Assembly (NCBI GenBank): GCA_017472905.1
Contig: JAFUNW010000083.1
Location: 1-14,782 of the forward strand
Direction: 5' to 3'
Origin: Bacteroidaceae bacterium
GTDB taxonomy: Bacteria > Bacteroidota > Bacteroidia > Bacteroidales > Bacteroidaceae
Length of the DNA stretch: 14,782 nucleotides
Position 1 is the first letter of the stretch; every line of letters starts with the position of its first letter. Below the pieces are notes generated by a model. The model did not search any database. It was given only the letters and a program-made list of their open reading frames with translations, and had not been told where the DNA came from. Below, piece after piece: positions 7,940 through 14,654 of this stretch. The translations under genes were made by a program, and so were the position numbers.

Positions 7940-8803
7940 ATGTTTATGGCAAAAATTTCGTTGAAAGAACGTTGGGAGCGCTTTTTGCACAACGAGGTGT
8001 TGAAAAAGAAACTCTATGAAATTATTTTCGAAAGTGATACTTTTTGGGGAAAGACTTTCGATGTAGCCCTAATTGGCTGTATTCTGCTGAGTGTGATAAT
8101 TACGATATGCGACAGTCTGGTGACGACTCCTTGGTTAGAGACCATTTTAGTGGTATTCGAGTATTGCTTTACGCTCTTTTTTACTTTGGAGTATCTGGCT
8201 AGGCTTTATTGCTCTCCAGCCCCCAAAGCATACGCTCGTAGCTTTTTCGGTATCATCGATTTGATCTCTATCCTCCCGATGTATTTGGGTTTCTTCTTCA
8301 GTACAGCTCGTTTTGCCATTGTCTTGCGCTCGTTCCGTTTGATTCGCGTATTCCGTGTCTTTAAGCTTTTCGATTTCTTGGAAGAAGGTCATCTGTTGCT
8401 GCTCTCTTTGCGGAAGAGTTTCAATAAAATTCTGGTTTTCTTTCTTTTTGTTGTCATCCTGGTAGTCAGCATCGGCACGCTGATGTTCATGGTTGAAAGC
8501 GGACATCCCGATACTGCTTTTACCGACATTCCCACCAGTGTCTATTGGGCTATTGTTACCATGACAACCGTTGGATATGGTGATATTACTCCCATTACTC
8601 CTTTGGGGCGTTTTCTTTCGGCTGTAGTTATGCTCTTGGGATATACCATCATTGCTGTGCCTACGGGTATTGTTTCGGCTTCCATGATAAAAGAATATCA
8701 CAGAAAAGATCAACGGGCCTGCCCCAATTGCCATCGAATCGGACACGAAGAGAATGCTCGCTTTTGCAAACATTGTGGCAGTGAATTGGAGGAAGAGGTT
8801 TAG
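7940..8803 (+). CDS. Voltage-gated-type potassium channel subunit with C-terminal zinc ribbon
   Basis: This is a six-transmembrane K+ channel subunit, expected to be a tetramer in the inner membrane. With the start at 7940 it has 287 residues. The segments are S1 about 38-58, S2 about 67-90, S3 about 102-120 and S4 about 124-144, then S5 about 162-185, pore helix about 198-209 and S6 about 223-250. S4 carries basic residues at every third position (R130, R133, R136, R139, K142), the signature of a voltage sensor. The selectivity filter is TVGYGD (210-215). The cytoplasmic tail has two CxxC pairs (C261/C264, C276/C279), a likely zinc ribbon. ATG 7946 is an alternative start. ATG 7904 would overlap rnhA by 32 bases and is less likely. 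It ends the argS-rnhA cluster; the gating stimulus is unknown. Confidence 0.93.
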   Translation: MFMAKISLKERWERFLHNEVLKKKLYEIIFESDTFWGKTFDVALIGCILLSVIITICDSLVTTPWLETILVVFEYCFTLFFTLEYLARLYCSPAPKAYARSFFGIIDLISILPMYLGFFFSTARFAIVLRSFRLIRVFRVFKLFDFLEEGHLLLLSLRKSFNKILVFFLFVVILVVSIGTLMFMVESGHPDTAFTDIPTSVYWAIVTMTTVGYGDITPITPLGRFLSAVVMLLGYTIIAVPTGIVSASMIKEYHRKDQRACPNCHRIGHEENARFCKHCGSELEEEV

Positions 8804-8817
8804 TACTTCGGAAATTA

Positions 8818-8837
8818 AAAATAAAGGATTTTATTTT
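8818..8837. repeat. A/T-only hairpin between the channel gene and mutS
   Basis: AAAATAAA (8818-8825) and TTTATTTT (8830-8837) are perfect 8-bp arms around a GGAT loop, 14 bases after the channel stop. It could be a weak terminator, but the stem has no G-C pair and its right arm overlaps the mutS -33 element. Confidence 0.35.
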
Positions 8838-8865
8838 GTCCTCCACTCGGTTTACATTATCTTTG
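8835..8865 (+). promoter_or_regulatory. Promoter of mutS
   Basis: TTTG (8835-8838) and TATCTTTG (8858-8865) are spaced 19 bases apart, a full -33/-7 match, 22 bases before the mutS start. It gives mutS transcription independent of the argS cluster. Confidence 0.8.
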
Positions 8866-8887
8866 CTCCATGAAACAGAGATGATAT

Positions 8888-11503
8888 ATGGCAAAAGAAG
8901 CGACTTTAACCCCCATGATGAAACAGTTTATGGATTTGAAAGCCAAACATCCGGATGCTGTTTTGCTATTTCGATGTGGGGATTTTTATGAAACATATAG
9001 TGAGGACGCCATCATTGCGTCTGAAATATTAGGTATTACGCTGACCAAACGTTCCAACGGCGGACAGGCCAATCCGGAAATGGCCGGATTTCCTCATCAT
9101 GCCCTTGATACCTATTTGCCCAAACTTGTTCGGGCCGGTAAGCGTGTGGCTATTTGTGACCAGTTGGAAGACCCGAAACTTACAAAAAAGTTGGTCAAGC
9201 GGGGCATCACCGAGTTGGTGACTCCCGGTGTGGCTATTTCGGACAATGTACTCAGCCACAAAGAGAATAATTTCCTGGCAGCCGTACATTTCAATAAGAG
9301 TCTGTGCGGTGTGGCTTTTCTGGACATTTCTACCGGCGAGTTCTTGACTGCAGAAGGGCCGACAGACTACATCGATAAACTTTTGGGCAATTTCGCACCT
9401 AAGGAAGTTCTTTTTGAGCGAGGGAAAAAAGCCATGTTTGAAGGAAACTTCGGCAGCAAATTCTTTACGTTTGAGCTGGACGATTGGATTTTTACAGAAC
9501 TAGCTGCCCGAGAGAAACTCTTGAAGCACTTTGAAACCAAGAACCTGAAGGGCTTTGGTGTGGAACACTTGAAGAGCGGAATCATCGCTTCGGGAGCCAT
9601 CTTACACTATTTGGAGATTACACAACACACTCAAATCGGACACATCACCTCCTTGTCGCGCATTGAAGAAGATCGCTATGTTCGACTAGACAAGTTTACG
9701 GTGCATAGTCTGGAACTGGTTAACAGCATGAATGAAGGGGGAAGTTCGCTGTTGGATGTGATAGACCGTACCATCAGCCCGATGGGGGCACGCATGCTCA
9801 AGCGATGGATGGTGTTTCCCTTGAAAAACGAGAAGCTGATAAACGAACGTTTGGATGTCGTAGAGTATTTCTTTCGGGAGCCGGAGTGTAGAGAGGAGAT
9901 AGCCGAACACTTGTCGCGTATCGGCGATTTGGAACGAATCATTTCCAAAGTGGCCGTAGGAAGAGTCTCTCCTCGCGAGATAGTTCAGCTGAAAATAGCT
10001 CTTCAAGCCATTGAACCTATTAAAAAATGGTGTATGGAGGCCCAAAATGAGAGCCTGAATCGGATAGGCGAGCAACTCCATTTGTGTCAATCCATACGCG
10101 ATCGAATAGCTCGTGAGGTAAAAAACGATCCACCCTTGTTGGTTAACAAAGGAAATGTGATTGCAGATCATGTAAGTGAGGAACTGGATGAGTTGAGGCG
10201 GATTGCCTATTCCGGAAAAGACTATCTGTTGCAATTGCAACAGCGCGAAATAGAGAATACCGGAATCCAAAGTTTGAAAATCAGCTACAACAATGTTTTC
10301 GGATATTACATGGAGGTACGGAATACCTATAAGGATAAAGTTCCACCCGAATGGATACGGAAGCAGACATTGGTAAACGCCGAGCGATACATTACAGAAG
10401 AGCTGAAGACGTATGAGGAAAAGATATTGGGAGCCGAAGAAAAGATTATTGTATTGGAAACCAGGCTCTTCAATGAATTGGTCCTTGCAGTATCGGAATT
10501 TATTCCGGCCATTCAAATCAACGCTAATCAATTGGCTCGTTTGGACTGTCTGCTCTCGTTCTCCACAATTGCAAGAGATAATAAGTATATCCGTCCGACA
10601 GTGGAAGATAGCGATGTCTTGGATATTCGTCAAGGTCGGCATCCCGTCATTGAAACACAAATGCCGGTTGGGGAAAAATATATAGCCAACGATGTATTGC
10701 TGGATAGCGAAAAGCAACAGATTATCATCATAACCGGTCCGAATATGGCAGGTAAGTCGGCATTGTTAAGACAAACGGCTCTCATCACATTGATGGCACA
10801 AATCGGTAGCTTCGTCCCGGCGGAAAGTGCACGTATCGGATTGGTAGATAAAATATTCACCCGTGTAGGAGCCAGCGACAACATTTCTGTCGGTGAGTCT
10901 ACGTTTATGGTGGAGATGAATGAAGCTTCCGATATCTTAAACAACCTCTCTTCGCGTAGTCTGGTATTGTTTGATGAATTGGGACGGGGAACTTCTACTT
11001 ATGATGGCATATCCATAGCATGGGCCATTGTGGAATATATACATGAACATCCCAAATGTAAGGCACGCACACTTTTCGCTACACATTATCACGAATTGAA
11101 TGAAATGGAAAACTCCTTCTCGCGCATCAAGAACTACAACGTTTCTGTGCGTGAAGTGGAGAACAAAGTTATTTTTTTACGAAAATTGGAGCGTGGAGGT
11201 AGCGAACATTCCTTCGGTATTCATGTGGCTAAAATGGCCGGTATGCCCAAAAGCATTGTGAAACGAGCCGGACAAATTCTAAAACAATTGGAAAAAGAAA
11301 ATCGACAGCAAGGAGTTAATACAAAAAATATGGACGAGATTGCAGATAGTCGAGACGGAATGCAGCTCAGTTTTTTCCAATTGGATGATCCAGTTCTTTG
11401 TCAAATTCGCGATGAGATATTACACTTGGATGTAAATAACCTTACTCCGATCGAAGCATTGAATAAATTGAATGATATAAAAAAGATTGTCAGAGGAAGA
11501 TAA
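8888..11503 (+). CDS. mutS: DNA mismatch repair protein MutS
   Basis: MutS recognises mismatches and small loops in new DNA and, with ATP, recruits MutL. The 871-residue length is normal. The mismatch-contacting Phe-x-Glu is F33-Y34-E35 (GDFYE) in domain I, which marks it as MutS1 rather than MutS2. The ATPase domain has Walker A GPNMAGKS (617-624), Walker B LVLFDELGRG (692-701, D696/E697) and the FATHYHEL motif (about 730-737). Near the C-terminus QLSFF (826-830) resembles the sliding-clamp-binding peptide known in MutS, followed by a helical tail. The ATG at 8888 places GDFYE at the expected distance. It has its own promoter and a strong terminator. mutL is not in the window. Confidence 0.98.
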   Translation: MAKEATLTPMMKQFMDLKAKHPDAVLLFRCGDFYETYSEDAIIASEILGITLTKRSNGGQANPEMAGFPHHALDTYLPKLVRAGKRVAICDQLEDPKLTKKLVKRGITELVTPGVAISDNVLSHKENNFLAAVHFNKSLCGVAFLDISTGEFLTAEGPTDYIDKLLGNFAPKEVLFERGKKAMFEGNFGSKFFTFELDDWIFTELAAREKLLKHFETKNLKGFGVEHLKSGIIASGAILHYLEITQHTQIGHITSLSRIEEDRYVRLDKFTVHSLELVNSMNEGGSSLLDVIDRTISPMGARMLKRWMVFPLKNEKLINERLDVVEYFFREPECREEIAEHLSRIGDLERIISKVAVGRVSPREIVQLKIALQAIEPIKKWCMEAQNESLNRIGEQLHLCQSIRDRIAREVKNDPPLLVNKGNVIADHVSEELDELRRIAYSGKDYLLQLQQREIENTGIQSLKISYNNVFGYYMEVRNTYKDKVPPEWIRKQTLVNAERYITEELKTYEEKILGAEEKIIVLETRLFNELVLAVSEFIPAIQINANQLARLDCLLSFSTIARDNKYIRPTVEDSDVLDIRQGRHPVIETQMPVGEKYIANDVLLDSEKQQIIIITGPNMAGKSALLRQTALITLMAQIGSFVPAESARIGLVDKIFTRVGASDNISVGESTFMVEMNEASDILNNLSSRSLVLFDELGRGTSTYDGISIAWAIVEYIHEHPKCKARTLFATHYHELNEMENSFSRIKNYNVSVREVENKVIFLRKLERGGSEHSFGIHVAKMAGMPKSIVKRAGQILKQLEKENRQQGVNTKNMDEIADSRDGMQLSFFQLDDPVLCQIRDEILHLDVNNLTPIEALNKLNDIKKIVRGR

Positions 11504-11505
11504 TT

Positions 11506-11537
11506 AAAAAGCCAACGATTGCGGTCGTTGGCTTTTT
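11506..11537. terminator. Bidirectional terminator between mutS and the convergent secreted-protein gene
   Basis: AAAAAGCCAACGA (11506-11518) and TCGTTGGCTTTTT (11525-11537) form a perfect 13-bp stem with a 6-base loop. The A-run on one side and T-run on the other let it stop transcription from both directions. It begins 2 bases after the mutS stop and ends 6 bases from the end of the minus-strand gene. Confidence 0.93.
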
Positions 11538-11543
11538 AGTAGG

Positions 11544-12368
11544 TTATTTTACAAACCTGTCAGCAATGTAGCTTATGATAGGCACATCGCCGGTAACTCG
11601 TTCGTAAACTGTATAATCAATTTGATATCCTTTCTTAAATTCGATAGCTATCAGATCTTTTTTCAACCATTTGATTCGTTGGGTTACACCTCCTGTTTTA
11701 ATCGACTTCTTACCTTCATACGATACGTTCAAACAAACACCGGATACATCAACTAAGCAATCAGGCAAAAAGATAACAAAATTGTTGTTTGGTTTAGCTG
11801 TTGGATTCTTTTCGTACATGCTTTTCAATTGCTCCTTTACATCGCGCAGTTCGTCCATACGGCCTAATACACGCCAAGTTCCGATAAGGTCATTCTTTTT
11901 ATCTCTCTCTTGAACGGTCATTAACGCAGAAAATATTTTGGATGCGGTAGAAGAATATTCGCCAACTTGATATTTCTCTATACACCAATCGCGGTAGGGG
12001 AACAGTATATGATTTTTAATCTCACTCCACCATTTTAGAGTAAATCCTTTATCATCGCTATCGTAGATCTTGGTACTGGTATCATTTTCTCCTTTAACTT
12101 CTTCGCCTGTATAGTTTAGAATGACTTTATCGGCATTTGAAATACGAAAAAGACCGTTGTCGTTAACCGCCACCGTGAGGGACACGCTGTCCGTACATAT
12201 CTTATATTGGTCGAAAGGAGCGTATTGTACAATTCCATTTGAAGTGATTGTAGTCAACTTATATACTCCGCGAGGGTCTTGCGTTTTGGATTCGCTGTTT
12301 TGACTCATTCCTGCTATCGGGAGAATCAAACATCCTCCAATGAAGAGGCTTTTCAAAATACTTTTCAT
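11544..12368 (-). CDS. Secreted hypothetical protein with two lipocalin-like halves
   Basis: I do not recognise a characterised family. The 274-residue product starts with a signal peptide (MKSILKSLFIGG then a hydrophobic stretch, cleavage probably near AGMSQ, residues 20-23). Cys13 in IGGC is too near the start to be a convincing lipoprotein site. The mature part seems to hold two related halves. The first begins at about 33 with GVYKLTTI, and the second at about 162 with LIGTWRVLGRMDE, each followed by alternating beta-type segments. The GxW/Y-basic-hydrophobic opening is typical of lipocalin-like small-ligand or DUF4488-type Bacteroidales proteins; this resemblance is weak. A periplasmic or surface location is inferred. 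It is monocistronic, convergent with mutS and divergent from the radical SAM gene. Its leader has an inverted repeat at 12403-12445. Confidence 0.75.
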   Translation of the reverse strand: MKSILKSLFIGGCLILPIAGMSQNSESKTQDPRGVYKLTTITSNGIVQYAPFDQYKICTDSVSLTVAVNDNGLFRISNADKVILNYTGEEVKGENDTSTKIYDSDDKGFTLKWWSEIKNHILFPYRDWCIEKYQVGEYSSTASKIFSALMTVQERDKKNDLIGTWRVLGRMDELRDVKEQLKSMYEKNPTAKPNNNFVIFLPDCLVDVSGVCLNVSYEGKKSIKTGGVTQRIKWLKKDLIAIEFKKGYQIDYTVYERVTGDVPIISYIADRFVK

Positions 12369-12402
12369 GTAAATTCAGATTTAGAAAATTAATATAATTA
12401 TT

Positions 12403-12445
12403 CTAAAATGATAAATAGCTAAATTAAAGACTGTTATCATTTTAG
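12403..12445 (-). promoter_or_regulatory. 12-bp perfect inverted repeat in the leader of the secreted-protein gene
   Basis: CTAAAATGATAA (12403-12414) and TTATCATTTTAG (12434-12445) are exact inverted copies separated by 19 bases. On the minus strand they begin 7 bases after the -7 element, so the transcript would start at or just before a stem-loop, 34 bases ahead of the start codon. There is no T-run behind it, so it is not a terminator. It could stabilise the mRNA or be a protein-binding operator. Confidence 0.55.
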
Positions 12446-12452
12446 GACGGTG

Positions 12453-12460
12453 CAAATATA
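12453..12460 (-). promoter_or_regulatory. -7 element (TATATTTG, minus strand) of the secreted-protein gene
   Basis: CAAATATA on the plus strand reads TATATTTG on the minus strand, 84 bases before the start codon at 12368. Only a degenerate TTTA stands near -33. Confidence 0.55.
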
Positions 12461-12556
12461 GTTTATTATTTTTATTAATCCATAAATCCGTTTCATTTTT
12501 TCTTTAAAGAAATAGAATTCTTTATTCCGGATGGCATATAATCGAAAGCTTTTATC

Positions 12557-12564
12557 TAAATTTG
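12557..12564 (+). promoter_or_regulatory. -7 element (TAAATTTG) of the radical SAM gene
   Basis: TAAATTTG fits TAnnTTTG 53 bases before the start codon. No TTTG is present at -33. It is divergent from the secreted-protein promoter about 100 bases away. Confidence 0.5.
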
Positions 12565-12617
12565 CGCTAGCATAAAACTCATTCCAGTACCAATCTCCTG
12601 ATAACATCGAATCGGTC

Positions 12618-13892
12618 ATGACAGAGAAAACACTTGAAAAACTCCGGATACTTACAGAATCGGCAAAATATGATGTGTCGTGTTCTTCGAGCGGAACAGT
12701 GCGTTCCAATCGAAAAGATGGAGAGACTTGTGGAGTTGGTAATACAGTAGGAGGAATCGGTATTTGCCATAGTTTTTCTGAAGACGGTCGGTGTATCTCG
12801 TTGTTGAAAGTGATGCTTACCAACCATTGTATGTATGATTGTGCTTACTGCATTAACCGGCGAACCAATGATATTCCGCGTGCCACTTTATCGGTAACGG
12901 AATTGGTGGAGCTGACAATGGAATTTTATCGTAGAAACTATATCGAAGGACTATTCCTTAGCTCGGGAGTAGTCCGTAATCCGGATTACACTATGGAACG
13001 CTTGGTACGCATCGCCAAAGATTTGCGTACTATTCATCGTTTCAATGGGTATATCCATTTGAAAAGTATTCCGGGAGCTAGTCGCGAATTGGTAAATGAA
13101 GCAGGGCTCTATGCAGATCGTATGAGTGTGAATATAGAAATACCCAATGAAGATTCGCTTCGTTTTCTTGCACCGGAGAAAAATTTCCAGAGTGTATATC
13201 AACCCATGAAGTTCATTCAACAAGGCGTGTTGGAGAGCCGGGAAGAGCGCAAAAAGTTTCGTCATGCACCCCGTTTCGTTCCGGCCGGACAGAGTACACA
13301 GATGATTGTAGGAGCAACAAATGATACAGATCGAGACATCCTGCGTCTATCGTCTTCTCTTTATAGTAGACCCACAATGAAGCGTGTCTATTACTCAGGT
13401 TACATACCTGTAAATACATACGATACTCGCTTACCTGTTTTGCAGCAATCTCCTTTTGTACGCGAGAACAGACTCTATCAAGCCGATTGGCTTCTACGTT
13501 TTTATCATTTCAATGTGGAGGAGATTGTGGATGACAATGCTCCCAATCTAGACCTTACGATAGACCCTAAGTTGGCTTGGGCATTGAGACATCCGGAGGT
13601 CTTTCCTGTGGACATCAATCGAGATGAATATGAACGTATCTTACGCGTCCCGGGAATCGGGACAAAATCAGCTACACTCATTGTTAACTCCCGGCGATTT
13701 GGCCGTGTAACCTCGTATCATCTGAAGAAAATGGGAGTAGTCTTGAAAAAAGCTCAGTATTTCATTACCTGTGGTGAATTAGATGTTCGTGGAATCAATG
13801 AATTACATCCTGACACAGTGCGTAACCTTCTTCTTCCTGCTTCCAAAAACAAGAAAAAAGATGAAGGGCAGTTAGAATTGGTATTTGAATGA
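12618..13892 (+). CDS. TIGR03916-type radical SAM protein, putative DNA modification/repair
   Basis: The 424-residue protein is expected to bind a [4Fe-4S] cluster and cleave S-adenosylmethionine to make a radical. The cluster motif CxxxCxxC is C71, C75 and C78 in NHCMYDCAYC. Barrel segments follow, including GLFLSSGVVRNPDYTMERL and HLKSIPGAS. The C-terminal part has a helix-hairpin-helix, LRVPGIGTKSATLIV (342-356), a DNA-binding element common in repair proteins. The last residues, QLELVFE (418-424), resemble a sliding-clamp-binding QxxLxF peptide. This architecture matches the TIGR03916 family, normally adjacent to TIGR03915; its substrate is not known to me. The ATG at 12618 gives a full-length start. 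No terminator follows, and the next gene has its own promoter. The TIGR03915 partner is at 4329-5114. Confidence 0.88.
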   Translation: MTEKTLEKLRILTESAKYDVSCSSSGTVRSNRKDGETCGVGNTVGGIGICHSFSEDGRCISLLKVMLTNHCMYDCAYCINRRTNDIPRATLSVTELVELTMEFYRRNYIEGLFLSSGVVRNPDYTMERLVRIAKDLRTIHRFNGYIHLKSIPGASRELVNEAGLYADRMSVNIEIPNEDSLRFLAPEKNFQSVYQPMKFIQQGVLESREERKKFRHAPRFVPAGQSTQMIVGATNDTDRDILRLSSSLYSRPTMKRVYYSGYIPVNTYDTRLPVLQQSPFVRENRLYQADWLLRFYHFNVEEIVDDNAPNLDLTIDPKLAWALRHPEVFPVDINRDEYERILRVPGIGTKSATLIVNSRRFGRVTSYHLKKMGVVLKKAQYFITCGELDVRGINELHPDTVRNLLLPASKNKKKDEGQLELVFE

Positions 13893-13902
13893 TTTTAGAA
13901 CT

Positions 13903-13933
13903 TTTGATGATATGATTTTTTTTCTTATCTTTG
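13903..13933 (+). promoter_or_regulatory. Promoter of the DUF3784-type gene
   Basis: TTTG (13903-13906) and TATCTTTG (13926-13933) are 19 bases apart, a complete -33/-7 match, 32 bases before the start codon. Confidence 0.8.
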
Positions 13934-13965
13934 CGGACAATATGTAGAATGATAAAATCATAATT

Positions 13966-14271
13966 ATGAAGATAGCAATAATCGCAGTAATTTCAAGTAT
14001 TATCCTGCTTTTTTCCATTATAATTCTCATCGGAAAAGGAGATGGCTTGATTGCCGGTTACAATACAGCGAATGAGAAAGAACGAGCGCAAATTAATGTA
14101 AAACGTTTGCGGTCTTTGATGGTTGGATTATTATGGGGAGTGTGTATTCTTCTTTGGATACCGGTGTTTTTTGACTCAAAAGAGCTTCTTTTGGGGACAC
14201 ATATAATGATGTTAATAGCTGTGGGAACGGTCGTTTATTTAGCAAATTCTTCATGGTGCAAGAAAAAGTAG
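13966..14271 (+). CDS. Small DUF3784-type membrane protein
   Basis: A 101-residue integral membrane protein with three predicted transmembrane segments (about 3-23, 51-68 and 76-93) and a short basic C-terminus (CKKK). The motif GKGDGLIAGYNTANEKE just after the first segment matches the conserved core of DUF3784 proteins, which have no known function. It is driven by its own promoter and seems monocistronic. Nothing nearby suggests a role. Confidence 0.85.
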   Translation: MKIAIIAVISSIILLFSIIILIGKGDGLIAGYNTANEKERAQINVKRLRSLMVGLLWGVCILLWIPVFFDSKELLLGTHIMMLIAVGTVVYLANSSWCKKK

Positions 14272-14296
14272 TTATTAAAATCTTAATTGATCGTAT

Positions 14297-14336
14297 TCGC
14301 AAATGGGTTAAAATCAGCTGATTAAGAAATTTGCGA
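14297..14336. repeat. Nested palindrome between the DUF3784-type gene and tRNA-Lys
   Basis: The outer arms TCGCAAAT (14297-14304) and ATTTGCGA (14329-14336) are perfect inverted copies. Inside lies the perfect 12-base palindrome AATCAGCTGATT (14312-14323). It begins 25 bases after the gene stop and ends 41 bases before the tRNA -33 element. No T-run follows, so it is not a typical terminator. Binding-site or repeat-element status is unknown. Confidence 0.5.
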
Positions 14337-14377
14337 TTAAAGAATTTCAATTTGATTAAGAAAAAAAGCAGAAAAAG

Positions 14378-14409
14378 TTTGGCCAATTAATAAAAACGCA
14401 CTACCTTTG
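14378..14409 (+). promoter_or_regulatory. Promoter of tRNA-Lys
   Basis: TTTG (14378-14381) and TACCTTTG (14402-14409) are spaced 20 bases apart, a complete -33/-7 match, 26 bases before the mature tRNA 5' end. Confidence 0.85.
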
Positions 14410-14435
14410 CACCCGCTTAACAGCAATAAAGGATT

Positions 14436-14511
14436 GATTCGCTAGCTCAGCAGGTAGAGCACAACACTTTTAATGTTGGGGTCCTGGGTTCGAGCCCCAG
14501 GCGGATCACCA
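14436..14511 (+). tRNA. tRNA-Lys (anticodon UUU)
   Basis: The 76-base gene folds into a cloverleaf. The acceptor stem GATTCGC/GCGGATC has one G-T wobble, the discriminator is A and CCA is encoded (14509-14511). The D arm contains GCTAGCTCAGCAGGTAGAGC. The anticodon stem CAACA/TGTTG holds the loop CTTTTAA with TTT at 14469-14471. The T arm is CTGGG-TTCGAGC-CCCAG. It is a single gene with its own promoter and terminator. Confidence 0.98.
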
Positions 14512-14520
14512 AGACAAGAA

Positions 14521-14553
14521 AAAAGTCGCTGAATTTCAGCGACTTTTCTTTTT
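14521..14553 (+). terminator. Terminator of tRNA-Lys
   Basis: AAAAGTCGCTG (14521-14531) and CAGCGACTTTT (14537-14547) form a perfect 11-bp stem around AATTT, followed by CTTTTT. It starts 10 bases after the tRNA CCA end. Confidence 0.93.
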
Positions 14554-14564
14554 ATACACACCTT

Positions 14565-14584
14565 TTGTCCCTTTAATTGTCCCT
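14565..14584. repeat. Short direct repeat TTGTCCCT downstream of tRNA-Lys
   Basis: Two exact copies of TTGTCCCT (14565-14572 and 14577-14584) are spaced 12 bases start to start, just after the tRNA terminator. The spacing would suit a protein-binding pair, but the repeat is short and may be chance. Confidence 0.3.
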
Positions 14585-14654
14585 CGTTGTGCGCATGACA
14601 ATTTTTAACATCTTTTAATTGTGAAGATTGGATATTTGCCCTGAATTACAAGAA

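Noticed and set aside
9686..10717. Long minus-strand frame of 343 codons inside mutS
   Set aside because: It lies wholly opposite the intact mutS gene, shows no recognisable motif and has no promoter or start context of its own.
12537..12542. TATAAT resembling a sigma-70 -10 box upstream of the radical SAM gene
   Set aside because: Bacteroidota primary sigma factors use TAnnTTTG; the AT-rich context makes a chance match likely and no TTGACA partner is present.
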